64,000 nucleotides of DNA from Gigaspora margarita (taxonomy: Eukaryota; Glomeromycota; Glomeromycetes; Diversisporales; Gigasporaceae), in contig WTPW01000415.1 of NCBI GenBank assembly GCA_009809945.1, positions 1 through 64,000 on the forward strand, read 5' to 3'. Positions 33,314 through 42,959 of the stretch are shown piece after piece. Positions within the stretch are counted from its first letter, which is position 1; each line of letters starts with the position of its first letter. A program made the position numbers and the translations under genes. Below the pieces are notes generated by a model that was not told the origin of the DNA, did no database searches, and saw only the letters and a program-made list of their open reading frames with translations.

Positions 33314-34501
33314 GTTTGCTATATTATTCTGTAGTACAAAAACTGTTGATTTAAATTATTAATTAATTGTTCAGAATTTCGAACATGATTTTTCCACTTA
33401 CCCCACTTGTTGTCTAGTTGAATATCAGCAAGTAATAGATCATTTTTTAGAGTCTTGCACTTATTTTTCCATTTGATGTACTGATTTTTTGTAAGATTTA
33501 AGAGGTGCGTAGTAATTGCTCTATCTGTCTTACATTCTTGTAATTGCTAATGGGTTCATCTATTTAAGAGATGCAATGCAAATTTTTTTTGAATTAATTT
33601 ACTAACCCATCTATCTTTATTATGATATGAGAACCATCAGCAATGGCATTCTTTCACTTCATTATTATAAGCTATAGTTATTAAATTCAAGTCTATTTCA
33701 AAATTATATCATCTTTGTTCACAAGTTAAGTCCTGTTGAAGAAAATTATAATTATTTTGAAGTGTAGCTTACTGGGTTTGTAAAGTTGCTAACTGGGTTT
33801 GCAAATCTGCTACTTGATTTTCTGCATAAATGCTTGTGTATTTGCCTGTGGATATATATCTAGTACCAACTCTTCAAAATTATCTCCAGCTTCAATAATT
33901 ATTTTAAGATTTTCTTTAATACCATCTAATAAAGGTGCTATTGTAATTGGGCTTTGTAAATATTCTCTAATGCTATCAACCTCCCATGTAATTCTATGTT
34001 TCTGAATTGTAGCTTGATTTTCAATATATGATATTTGATGTTGGGCTATATCTGTATTGAAGCTATGATTCTTTGAATCTATAGTATTATAAGAATTTTT
34101 ATTGTGAAGCAATGATCCTTCAGATCTATACAAATCAAGTATTTTTTCATTAAGTTTGTCAATTTCATTCTGAAAAAATGCTAACTGCTTTTCTAAATAA
34201 TCTATATAATTTTCTTGCTTTTCAGATTCTTTAAATACATTTTCTGACTGTTTTATAAGATTAGAAATTTCTGATCTCAATCAGTCTAGCTTCTTATCCT
34301 GAATCAAGATTTTTTTTCAAAATAATTAATATAATCCTCTTTTGTGACAAGATTCTGTTGTAATTTGTAGACTCAATATTGTATTGCTAATAACTTACCT
34401 TTAAATTGTTTGATTCTTTCACTATCCTCTTCTTTTTGCAATGTTGGCACAAAGTGCTGAATCTCTGATTTTTCTTTGGAGGAAACCAATAAGTTTATCA
34501 T
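33314..34501 (-). pseudogene. Gag-Pro-like gene: N-terminal coiled-coil part
   Basis: The gene probably starts at the ATG at 34501-34499 (MINLLVSSKEKSEIQHFVPT), 55 bp from and divergent to the integrase, implying a shared promoter. After two in-frame TGA and other stops a long open piece, 34280-33813 (156 codons), encodes heptad-rich sequence (NYIDYLEKQLAFFQNEIDKL) and then a helical region ending ELVLDIYPQANTQAFM. From 33810 to 33314 the frame is broken by stops. Together with downstream pieces it gives a polyprotein of roughly 1,070 codons once the MITE is discounted. Confidence 0.6.
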
Positions 34502-34556
34502 TTTTTTTTTGAAACCTATATAATCACTATATATTGTTTTTGAGCTTGTAAAAAAA

Positions 34557-35417
34557 ATGATGATTAGGATCCAAAGGATCCCCCCTATAGGGCCTCCTAT
34601 AATACAAATAGATTCTGAAAAAGCTCATGAACTAGATATATCTATTGCTTTGTATAAGATTTATTATCAACCTAATGGCTATCAAAGAACTGCAAAAAAA
34701 TTGTATGAAGCTTCTATAAAAGCTGGATATAATTTTTCTATTGATGAAATATGTGATTGGCTTGAAAAACAGGCTTTATATCAGATTCATAAACCATGTC
34801 CAAAGTTTATTCCTAGAGCCTCATTTAATAGTATACAGATTCCTAATGAATACCATCAAGCTGATATTCTTTATATGCTTCATAATATGATTAATAACAA
34901 AATATATAAATATTGTTTATGTATAGTTGATGTTGCTTCAAGATTTAAGTGGGCAGTTTCTTTAATAGATAAGACATCTAGTAGTGTAGCTAAAGCTTTT
35001 AAAAAAGTTTATAGTAATCCTAAGTGCCCTCTTATTTGGTCTAAATTATTAATGGTCAATCCTGGTTTAGAATTTAAATCTGATTGCAAAGAATTAATGA
35101 ATAAATATAATGTTAAAATTAAAATTGGCACATCTTATAGAAATCAGGCTATTGTCAAAAGATTTAATCGTACTTTAGCTAAAAAATTGTTTCGTTTACA
35201 GGATGCTTCAGACTTATTGTTGCCTATATCTAAAAGATCGAGAGCTTGGATTAAAAATCTTTATATAATTATTGATAATCTTAATAACTCAGTAACTAGA
35301 TTAATTGGGATTGCCCCTGCTAAAGCTATAAAAATGGAACAGATTATTTCAATATCTTCTAATTACGCAATGGGCCTATGGGCTTTGATGAATCCAAGCT
35401 ATCTTATAATACCTTAG
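34557..35417 (+). CDS. Polinton-class DDE (rve) integrase, 286 aa, catalytic residues lost
   Basis: Retroviral-type integrase, expected to insert the Polinton by its termini. Residues 25-100 form the N-terminal helical region (YYQPNGYQRTAKKLYEASIK, later WLEKQALYQIHKP) that is typical of Polinton integrases. The core starts at QADILYM (Asp 103) and continues with YCLCIVDVASRFKWAVSL. The expected second Asp is Asn 168 (MVNPGLEFK, codon 35058-35060) and the expected Glu is Lys 201 (AIVKRFNRTLAKKLF, codon 35157-35159). Both are explained by a single G-to-A change. The frame is open but the C-terminus shifts near 35370; the true tail continues in another frame. The start at 34557 (Met-Met) is the only good one. 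Confidence 0.9.
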   Translation: MMIRIQRIPPIGPPIIQIDSEKAHELDISIALYKIYYQPNGYQRTAKKLYEASIKAGYNFSIDEICDWLEKQALYQIHKPCPKFIPRASFNSIQIPNEYHQADILYMLHNMINNKIYKYCLCIVDVASRFKWAVSLIDKTSSSVAKAFKKVYSNPKCPLIWSKLLMVNPGLEFKSDCKELMNKYNVKIKIGTSYRNQAIVKRFNRTLAKKLFRLQDASDLLLPISKRSRAWIKNLYIIIDNLNNSVTRLIGIAPAKAIKMEQIISISSNYAMGLWALMNPSYLIIP

Positions 35418-35620
35418 TAAGATATTTACTTGAACCTGGTGAGCTAGAAGGTGGTTTTAAGTGTGCAACTGATATGAATTGGTCTCCTCAAATTTATCAT
35501 ATTAAGGAATCTTTGGTGCAAAAAAATTAGCCAATCTTATATTGGCTAGAAGATGATAAAGCAATGGACCAAAGCGGTCTTTTGTATCAAAAGAGCTTCA
35601 AATCATTCCTTCTAATACAG
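35370..35620 (+). pseudogene. Detached C-terminal tail of the integrase
   Basis: In the frame one step over from the 286-aa ORF, the plus strand reads GFDESKLSYNTLVRYLLEPG followed by ELEGGFKCATD, then a TAG at 35529-35531 where Gln would fit, then PILYWLEDDKAMDQSGLLYQ. The VRYLL-PGELEGG…ATD segment is the C-terminal module of Polinton integrases. It shows that the ORF end at 35417 is caused by a frameshift and not by the natural stop. Confidence 0.75.
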
Positions 35621-35736
35621 AACTGCTACTCTAGTAGGTGCTTACAAGTTAGACCTGAAAGGTCATTGCTTTGCAATAAAAATTTTATGATATAAGAGAT
35701 GCTTATGGAATGCTTCAAGTTGGTGTTCCTGGTCTT

Positions 35737-36117
35737 TTACAAATTAAGAAAATCTTCTGCTTCTTTATTAATTTGGGCTTCTTTAATGAAATAATCTTTA
35801 GATAATTTGTAATATAACTTGTATAGTTCTACAATAGAATTAAGAATCTTTGAATTATTGCTATACCATACTTTGCAATTATTCATAGTTTTATTATATT
35901 TGTCTTTATTAGGAAATATAGTCATAGCTAAATTTAATACATACTCTTCTGGATCTTCTGCTTGACGTAATTTTTTAATCCTTTTTTTATAGTTTTGCAT
36001 AAACTTGCTAACCTTTGGCTTTCTATAATAGAGCCTTGCTTTGATTATATTAATTAAAGCCTGCTCGACTTCTTGGTATATAGGCTTTGTTTCAGTTATT
36101 TGAATTTGTGTATTCAT
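35737..36117 (-). CDS. Polinton ORF, basic helical protein, 126 aa, unknown function
   Basis: A complete frame starting MNTQIQITETKPIYQEVEQA right at the inner border of the right TIR. The middle is strongly basic (YYRKPKVSKFMQNYKKRIKK), the rest helical, with a NLAMTIFPNKDKYN segment. No Cys/His motif, signal peptide or membrane segment. It diverges from the TIR ORF at 36167 with 49 bp between the starts, mirroring the arrangement at the left end. It faces the integrase tail. Its openness in a decayed element suggests relatively recent constraint. A DNA-binding or minor structural role is possible, but nothing identifies it. Confidence 0.55.
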   Translation of the reverse strand: MNTQIQITETKPIYQEVEQALINIIKARLYYRKPKVSKFMQNYKKRIKKLRQAEDPEEYVLNLAMTIFPNKDKYNKTMNNCKVWYSNNSKILNSIVELYKLYYKLSKDYFIKEAQINKEAEDFLNL

Positions 36118-36674
36118 TGTATATGGGTGCTAGTATTCCATTGTTTGTATTAATATACCAGACTTTTTGTTTAAATTGAAATTTTCATATTTATATACCA
36201 TGATAGGTGAATATACTTGTGATTATTTACTCAGAATAGAAGTTATTTGTGGATGTACTTGTTATCAGCCTGAAGGATGCCATGAACATTGGAAGGCTAG
36301 AAAGTGTTTTTCTTGCAAAGTTTGTAGTAAACTGACTAGCTCTAAACCTGGTCTTTGTAGAAAGCATACTAATGGATATTATGTAACCCAGTATATTAAT
36401 AGACTTCAAGAAAAGGCTCAGGAGCTTCTACTTTATAAAAATTGATATAATTGGATTAGTTGACAACATGATCAATTTTTTATCATCACTCTAACTTATA
36501 TAAATGATGACATGATCAAATTTTTATCGTCTTCTAGCTAAATAAAAATTTACACAAGCTAAAGTATATAAAAGTGCTATAAAATATAGCAGGATAGCTA
36601 TTAAAATGATTTTTAAACATTATTCATATAAAGGTGTGAAAAAAGTGATCCAGAACTCTCATTTAGGCCCTACT
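36118..36674. repeat. Right terminal inverted repeat of the Polinton
   Basis: Reverse complement of 23241-23797 with scattered substitutions and a few small indels. It ends …TTTAGGCCCTACT, then the target copy ACCCTA (36675-36680), then CTC and TTAA of the split MITE. Confidence 0.9.
36167..36445 (+). CDS. TIR-encoded Cys/His-rich protein, 92 aa (right copy)
   Basis: The partner of 23470-23748, same length and start. This copy has more cysteines in its middle: VICGCTCYQPEGCHEHWKAR, then KCFSCKVCSKL and GLCRKH, against Arg, His and Tyr at several of these places in the left copy. With the extra Cys it can be read as two zinc-binding clusters, so it may be closer to the ancestral protein. Both frames being open over 279 bp while the polymerase has many stops argues for late selection or for homogenisation between the repeats. 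Function unknown. Confidence 0.7.
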   Translation: MFKLKFSYLYTMIGEYTCDYLLRIEVICGCTCYQPEGCHEHWKARKCFSCKVCSKLTSSKPGLCRKHTNGYYVTQYINRLQEKAQELLLYKN

Positions 36675-36680
36675 ACCCTA
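36675..36680. other. Right target-site duplication of the Polinton (ACCCTA)
   Basis: Pairs with ACTCTA at 23235-23240, with one transition between the copies. Confidence 0.8.
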
Positions 36681-36767
36681 CTCTTAATATATATCATTAA
36701 TTATTAGTCTAAAATTTAGATCATACAAGTTAATAAATAATATTGTATTTATATCATCTAATATTAT

Positions 36768-38508
36768 CATCAGCAAATTTTATATATAGATATATATCGA
36801 TTACTAACCGGTAAGATATATATCGATAATCAACACCCCTGCCGATTATTATCGATAGTGATAGTAATCGATATATATCCGGTTAATTGATATATATCTA
36901 CTAGATATATATCNATTAACAGATATATATCGATAATCAATACCCCTGCTGATTATTATCAATAGTGATAGTAATCGATATATATCTAATATGATACAAT
37001 TAATAAATTATTATATTCACATAATAATGCTCGCAAGGTTTCGCAATTTATTATAAATTTATTTTTTTATTATTATTATTATATATTATATTTTAAATTA
37101 AATAATCAATATTTGCAAGTTTTCACAATTTAATATAAAAATTATTTATTTATTATTATTATATATTATGTTATATTACATATTTTTATTATATATTATT
37201 ATAAAAAAAAATGAAAACCAAAAAAAAAACCCTCCGAAAAAAATAACAAAAAAAACAAAAATGAAAAAATAGTAATAATTTTTAACTACTTTCGCACTTC
37301 ATCACATTTACTATTATATTCGCTCATATTCACTACTTCTTGCAAAGTGTCAGAAAGTTAGAGTTGTTCTTGTAAGTACCAGAAAAGTCAGATTGGTTTC
37401 TTGCAAAGTTTCGAAGAAAGTCAGAAATAAATAAAATAAAATTAAAAAAATAAGTAAAAAAAAAAGAAAAACAAACAAAAAACAAAAACGTAAGCAAACT
37501 AAATTAAAAAAAACAAAGCTCCAAATCTCTATTTTCTAAAGTAAGAGTTCATTTCTTATAATTTAGAAATCATTGAAGGTTTTCGCAATATACTGGAATA
37601 ATAAAAAAATAAAAATTAAAGAAATAAGTAAAAAGAAAACAACAGAATATAACAAAATGAATAAAAAAAAATAAACCCCAAATCTCTATTATATTTGCTT
37701 CTATTCGCTCTTATTCGCTTCTATTCACTTCTATTCGCTTATTTTTGCTACTTTCTAAAAAATGCAAGAGAATGAGCAAAACCACCCTATACGAATGCAA
37801 GAGAAAGACCACCTCATACAAACGCAAGAGAAAAAAACAAATGGACCACCTACAAGAACACTAAAAATCTATGCAATACCATCTACAAGAATACCAAGAG
37901 GCACGTAAAGCTATTCCACAAGAACACCAATGACACAAGCTAGCAACAATTCCAACAACGACACCAATGACGACGTCAACTACAACACCAGCGATGACAC
38001 CAACTAGGACAACACCAATGCGTTGCCTTGCGCAAAGTGTCAGAAAGTCACTATATTTTATGCCAAAAAGTGTTTTTTTGTAGAAATAAAATAAAAAAAA
38101 TTAAAAAATAATAATAAATAAAAGAAAAAAAATGATACTAAACGAAACGAAACGTAACAAAAAAAAACAAACCGAAAATGAAAAAACAATGTAAAAGTAA
38201 TAGAAGATCTAAATTATAAACAAAAAAAATAAACAAAGATCTAATCTGATCTTGTACTATGATCATCAAAACATTTTGAAACAAATCAAAACATTTTGAA
38301 AATATTAATTAAATGTGTCCTTGGTATATCCAGGATACAGATCTACTGATCCAGCCCAGTTCTAAAATATTTCGAATATATTTGAAACATTAAAAAAAAA
38401 AGAAAAAAAAAAAAGAGAAAAAGAAAAGAAGAGAAAGAAAGGGAGAGAGAAAAAAAAAGGAAAAGGAGAAAAAAAAGGGAGGGAGAAGTAAAAATTGTTC
38501 AAAAATGC

Positions 38509-38539
<31 letters not shown>

Positions 38540-38784
38540 GGTGATGGTCAAAACATTATGTAATCGTTAAAGATCTGTTAATTGTTATATATCGTTTCAA
38601 ATAATTCCAATTATAATCGATTTATAGATATATAACGATTTAATATAAAAAAATGATTTATATCGATTTAGATATATATCAATTTTTATCTAATTAATCG
38701 ATATATAATGATATTTTATAATCGATATAAAATGATTAAGTGTTATATATCGATTAATATCTATATATAAAATTTGCAGATGAT
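36768..38784. mobile_element. TIR element rich in ATATATCGAT palindromes, 2 kb
   Basis: The left end reads ATCATCAGCAAATTTTATAT and the right end, reversed, ATCATCTGCAAATTTTATAT. Just inside both ends are many TATATCGATTA-type palindromic words (36790-36985 and 38585-38775); a CACCCCTGCCGATTATTATC block occurs twice in the left part (near 36834 and 36944). The centre (37000-38500) is low-complexity A/T with a purine tract. An undetermined base sits at 36914. No coding sequence is supported. Confidence 0.7.
38391..38535. repeat. Polypurine tract followed by T-run
   Basis: From about 38391 to 38490 the plus strand is almost only A and G (GAAAGGGAGAGAGAAAAAAA), followed by a run of more than 20 T at 38511-38535. 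Mirror-like purine tracts can form triplexes, but nothing here shows a role. Confidence 0.7.
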
Positions 38785-38795
38785 ATATAATAATA

Positions 38796-39547
38796 CGATT
38801 TGACCTTATTATAGTCACTCTTGATATAGTCACAACCTTATTATAATCACATTTTTTTATTTACCAAATAAATTTATATTATTTTACTCTCTATATAGTC
38901 ACAATCACTTTATAATCACTATCACACTATTTTTAAAATCAAAAGTCATAAAATTATATTAAATTTACTTTGATAAAGTCACAAAAGAATATAATATAGT
39001 TAAAATATTAATAATAAGAATCAAAAATTTAAAAAACGTATATATAATTTTTTTAAAAATTAGTTAATAAAATAAAAATCCAATTGATTGCAAATTATTG
39101 CTATATATAAACCTTTATTTATTTATAAGCAAATTGATTACTGCGCATTAATTATAGCTATTCTACGTAATAAACTACATATATAGTAAAATTTTTATAA
39201 TTTTTAAAGTAATTTTTATTATGTTGATTTTACATTTTATGTAATATGAAAAAAATAATATAAAATCAATATAATAAAAATTACTTCAAAAATTATAAAA
39301 ATTTTTATTATATATGTAATTTATTATATAAAACAACTTTTATTAATGCGCAGTAATCAATTTGTTTATAAAAAATAAGTTTATATGTAGCAATAATTTG
39401 TGATCATTTAAAAAATTTTTTTATAATCATATTATTTTGCTATTTATTATTAAAGTGACTACATAGAGTCTTTTATCTATAAACACCTCTTGTTATAATT
39501 ATCTAATTTCTGTTTTCCAAGGAGGTGATTATATCAAGATTAGACTG
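38796..39547. mobile_element. Mariner-type element, decayed, 750 bp
   Basis: The right end, reversed, reads CAGTCTAATCTTGATATAAT; the left end reads CGATTTGACCTTATTATAGT followed by CACTCTTGATATAGTCAC. TA flanks both (38794-38795, 39548-39549). Ends belong to the CAGTC…TATAGTCAC family of 4690-4874 and 52863-53829. The core 39110-39395 is itself an inverted repeat (GCAAATTGATTACTGCGCAT and its reverse). Confidence 0.6.
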
Positions 39548-39677
39548 TATAATCATCAATCTATCAGTTCATGATATTAGGCTGATATATTACAATTATA
39601 TTAGTTAGTAAATAATCTTATATTCAATTTAATAATATTTGTTTTTATACATATTACTTTAATATTGACCTATTATA

Positions 39678-39932
39678 TGGGCTTGGTGCTACAGAAAGGG
39701 GAAAATCAACAAAAAAAAATATCTTTAGAAAATCAATTTTTATGTTATAAATTTTATAATAAGCTATAAGAAATTATAGATTTTGAAGAACTATATTGCA
39801 AAATTTTATTAATACAACTACTTTTGTGTCTTAAGTAAAAAATGAACCTAATTGTATTCTAAATTAATTTATATAAAAAAATTAATTTTCAAAATTTTGT
39901 CATTTTTCCTCTTTTCTGTAGCACCAAGCCCA
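39678..39932. mobile_element. TA-flanked MITE, 255 bp, TGGGCTTGGTGCTACAG ends
   Basis: The ends are TGGGCTTGGTGCTACAGAAA and, reversed, TGGGCTTGGTGCTACAGAAA: 20 of 20 bases agree, so it is comparatively young. TA is present at 39676-39677 and 39933-39934. The interior is AT-rich and non-coding. Confidence 0.85.
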
Positions 39933-39934
39933 TA

Positions 39935-41245
39935 TTAAAAAATTTTGTTCCATAATATACACTTCTATTTTCTTTCTTTTTTGCTATTCTAGTTTTTCTG
40001 ATCTTCTCTTGTTGATAATTCTCTAGTAGCCTTTTATGTTTTTGTACCAGTTTTCTAAATCTCTATCAAATAAGTTTGGCATATTAAGTTTGAATTTTTT
40101 GTTTTCTTTTATAATGCTTAGACTCAAAATTGGTCTTTCTTCTTCTATTCTGATAACAAAATGTTCTTCTTAACCTGTCACATCTGCCTACTCACTTTAG
40201 TAATCAAGGATAAAAAACATGTCTTTTTTGTAGCACTTCTATTATATAAAGGATTGTTATAACCTTCTTTTTTGAAATGCTTCTATTAGCTACCTCAATA
40301 ATACTTGACTTAATAATGTTCCAGACTTGGCTTACTATTTGTATTTGCAGTTTTGATTGTCTTTTTTACTGCTCTTTTTTTATACCAGTATGTTTAGAAA
40401 AGCTTTCTCCTTTTGCAATTTCCTGTCTAGTATAGACATCTATGTTTTCCAGTCTTCTATATAAGTGTTATTATAAAGATATATTGTTTTGTAATACTTT
40501 CTATTTTTTTCTATTGCTACTGTTATACCAAAACTTGAGAATTAAGCCAGATTGTTGTAAAGACTGCTTTGTGATTACTATTTGTGACAAACTGTATATT
40601 CAGTATTTCTGCTTCTGATAAACTCTCTAACAGACTCTTCTATATCCAAACTTGAACTATTCTTGTGCTACTTTTGCTATTAGATTATGTGATTTCCTTT
40701 TTCATTGAATATAAGAATCTAAAAGTAGTTATAAAGTTATTTTTGTCTAACCACTTGTATATTTTTGCTACCCTGTAATAGTTTCATTTGCTACTTGATA
40801 CTTTGTCTAGTTCTATATTAGCTATATAGCTGAAATCTTCTAAAATTACTATATGAGTGCATTTGTTATAATTGCTTATATGTTACTAATCTCTTTAATT
40901 GCCTTATTTCTTATTTTTCATCATTTGAAAAAAGGTATATTACAACTATAACTAACTCTATATTTGAGATAGAATCTTCTACTATTATAAATTTACTAAT
41001 TCTATCTATACTATCTAAATATTTTTTCAAATATGTCTAATATCTAATGTGACTTCTAAGCCCTTCTTCTTATCTATTGCAATGCCTAACCAAAAAAACC
41101 TGAAATTTTTTACCTTATTTTCCAGGAATAAATCTTCTTTTTTATTTAAATTTGTTTCTGTTATTGCAATTAAATCAAATGCTTTTTTTTCTAATTATTG
41201 TTCCAATGTTTCAAAATTTTGTTAATTCATTTTTAGCCTATTAAT
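39935..41245 (-). pseudogene. LINE relic: AP-type endonuclease and linker
   Basis: Minus-strand translation near 41195-41110 gives EKKAFDLIAITETNLNKKED, the conserved N-terminal segment of the apurinic-type endonuclease of LINE elements (…IxxITETxL). FFWLGIAIDKKKG follows, then many stops. Around 40450-40100 comes a Lys/Gln-rich region (TRQEIAKGESFSKHTG; KLVQKHKRLLENYQQEK) like the linker between endonuclease and reverse transcriptase. RT motifs are not found: the relic ends at the MITE at 39932. The ORF1-like piece at 42960-45225 may belong to the same element. Confidence 0.55.
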
Positions 41246-41531
41246 TAGGGTTCCACAATTTGATTTGATCTTCAAATATTTGAATCAAATATTTGATCAA
41301 ATTCAAATTCAAATTTGATTATATTTGATTTGATCAAATTCAAATCTGGCCAAATTTGATTTGATTTGACAAATATTTGATTTGATTTGAAAATTACTAT
41401 TAAAAATTCAAATTCAAATCAAATTCAAATCCAAATATTTGAATCAAATCAAATTCAAATTAGGGTCAATTTGATTTGATCAAATTCAAATTGACCCAAT
41501 ATTTGATTTGATTTGAATTTGAGGAACCCTA
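41246..41531. mobile_element. hAT-type MITE, CAAATTTGATTTGAT family, copy 2
   Basis: Ends TAGGGTTCCACAATTTGATT and, reversed, TAGGGTTCCTCAAATTCAAA. Perfect 8-bp duplication CTATTAAT (41238-41245, 41532-41539). The interior is nearly the same as copy 1 at 22323. It interrupts the LINE relic just upstream of the endonuclease segment. Confidence 0.9.
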
Positions 41532-41882
41532 CTATTAATATTATAACAAACCATTCTTAAAGCAACTTTTCTTTGTAGCAACTCTGTTTTACTAGCTTTT
41601 TTTTATCTCTTTTGCTCTATTAATCTATTGGTTTATTATTGATACAATTGGTAGGACTATTAGGAGCATTGTAGCACACTAGCCTAATACTTTTCAATAG
41701 TATTGTCACAAAACAGCTTTGGACAATGATTTGGACAATTTTAGACAATTTTGAACAATTAAATAAAGTAAAACTACTTAAAATTTTATTAAGATAACCT
41801 ATTTAAATTTTAACTGAAATATGTTTAGCACCTAAAAAAATATATAGTTATATATTTTTTAGATAGATTTATTAATTATTAA

Positions 41883-42228
41883 GGGTAGAGGGTACTAATT
41901 TAAAATTATATATAAACTAAATAATAAATTTTTTTTTATATTTAATTTTATGAAAAATTATATTAAGTAAACTAATTATAACAGGACCCCAAACAATCTA
42001 TGTAATGTCATATTTGAAAAATCGCTAACAGAGGGCCGTTTTTTTAAAAAGGTTATATTTGAAAAGTAGATATTGGGTAAAAAAGGTTATATTTGAAAAC
42101 GGATAATGGACAAAATGAGTATATTTGAAAGAATGGTAACAGGATAATTTTTTCTAATATTATATTTGAAAAGTGGTAATAAGAATAGTGAGTGGTTCGT
42201 TCGTGTTTTTTTAGAAAGCGTCGGGTCT

Positions 42229-42267
<39 letters not shown>

Positions 42268-42706
42268 CCTCACATAGATTATTTGGGTTCCTATTATAAC
42301 CCTTAAGAAAAGTTTGTAGAGCAGTTTTTTCTGATTCTAATGATAGTAAAATTATTAAAATTGGTCAAAAACTTAGTGAGATATAATTTTTAAAGATTAG
42401 GTATTAAAATTTAGTAATAAAACTAATTTATAAATTTGCATAAACTGACCAATCAGAATTATCAATTTTGTGCAACCCAGAAAAATTTGGGCCAACCCAG
42501 AAAAACTTTGTAATATATACAATTATTTTTTTTAAAATATAATAATAGTTCAAAATTTTACCATAATAGATAAATTGTTTTATTTATATTTTGTGATATT
42601 TTAATAAAAATTGGTTGTAATTTAAAAAAGGTTTATTAGTGGCATATATGAAAATTTCAAAACATCATATAAAACTATATAAAAATGATCTATGTACCCT
42701 CTATTC
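41883..42706. mobile_element. TTAA-flanked MITE, third member
   Basis: TTAA at 41879-41882, then GGGTAGAGGGTACTAATTTA; the right end, reversed, reads GAATAGAGGGTACATAGATC and is followed by TTAA at 42707-42710. It carries a nested element at 41976-42299 and, at 42317-42390, the dispersed TTTTTTCTGATTCTAATGAT motif. Confidence 0.75.
41976..42299. mobile_element. MITE with TTATAACAGGACCCCAAACA ends, nested
   Basis: The left end is TTATAACAGGACCCCAAACA and the right end, reversed, TTATAATAGGAACCCAAATA; both continue into ATCTATGT. Four direct copies of a TTATATTTGAAAA-like word lie inside, then a T-run of about 30 (42231-42261). A diverged sibling is at 49621-49829. Confidence 0.65.
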
Positions 42707-42834
42707 TTAAAGCCTGAACAAGCTTTGGACAACCTTGGACATTTGGACGATATTGGACATGGACAAGCCAAAAAAGACTATAGATAGCCAAAATGTACAA
42801 TACTGCTTTTCAATATGGGCTGTTTAAGCCTGTA

Positions 42835-42942
42835 CTGGGGGTATAGGCTTTTATCCTATTTCTCAATTTGGTTAGCACATGATAGCTATTTTATATTTGG
42901 TTTATTTATTTAGAGGTTATAGGTTAAGAGCCTATACCCCAG
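42835..42942. mobile_element. Short MITE, 108 bp
   Basis: Left CTGGGGGTATAGGCTTTTAT, right reversed CTGGGGTATAGGCTCTTA. TA precedes the left end at 42833-42834. Very short, non-coding. Confidence 0.55.
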
Positions 42943-42959
42943 ATATATTTTAAGAATGT

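Larger units (their letters stand above)
23241..36674. mobile_element. Polinton/Maverick element, 13.4 kb, full length but decayed
   Basis: A large self-synthesising DNA transposon bounded by ~557-bp terminal inverted repeats and a 6-bp target duplication. In order it holds: a TIR-encoded Cys-rich ORF (minus), a zinc-finger ORF and family B DNA polymerase (plus), an unknown helical gene (plus), a Gag-Pro-like gene (minus), an rve integrase (plus), a basic ORF (minus) and the second TIR ORF (plus). No capsid, packaging ATPase or adenovirus-type protease was recognised. Two MITEs (29107-30618, 32052-32656) are later insertions; without them the element is about 11.3 kb. The polymerase, Gag-Pro and integrase all carry disabling changes, so this copy is presumably immobile. 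Confidence 0.9.

Noticed and set aside
30676..34501. Complete LTR retrotransposon inserted in the Polinton
   Set aside because: No LTRs, no RT, RNase H or second integrase, and no target duplication found around the Gag-Pro-like gene. An old insertion of a partial element remains possible and is stated as the alternative.
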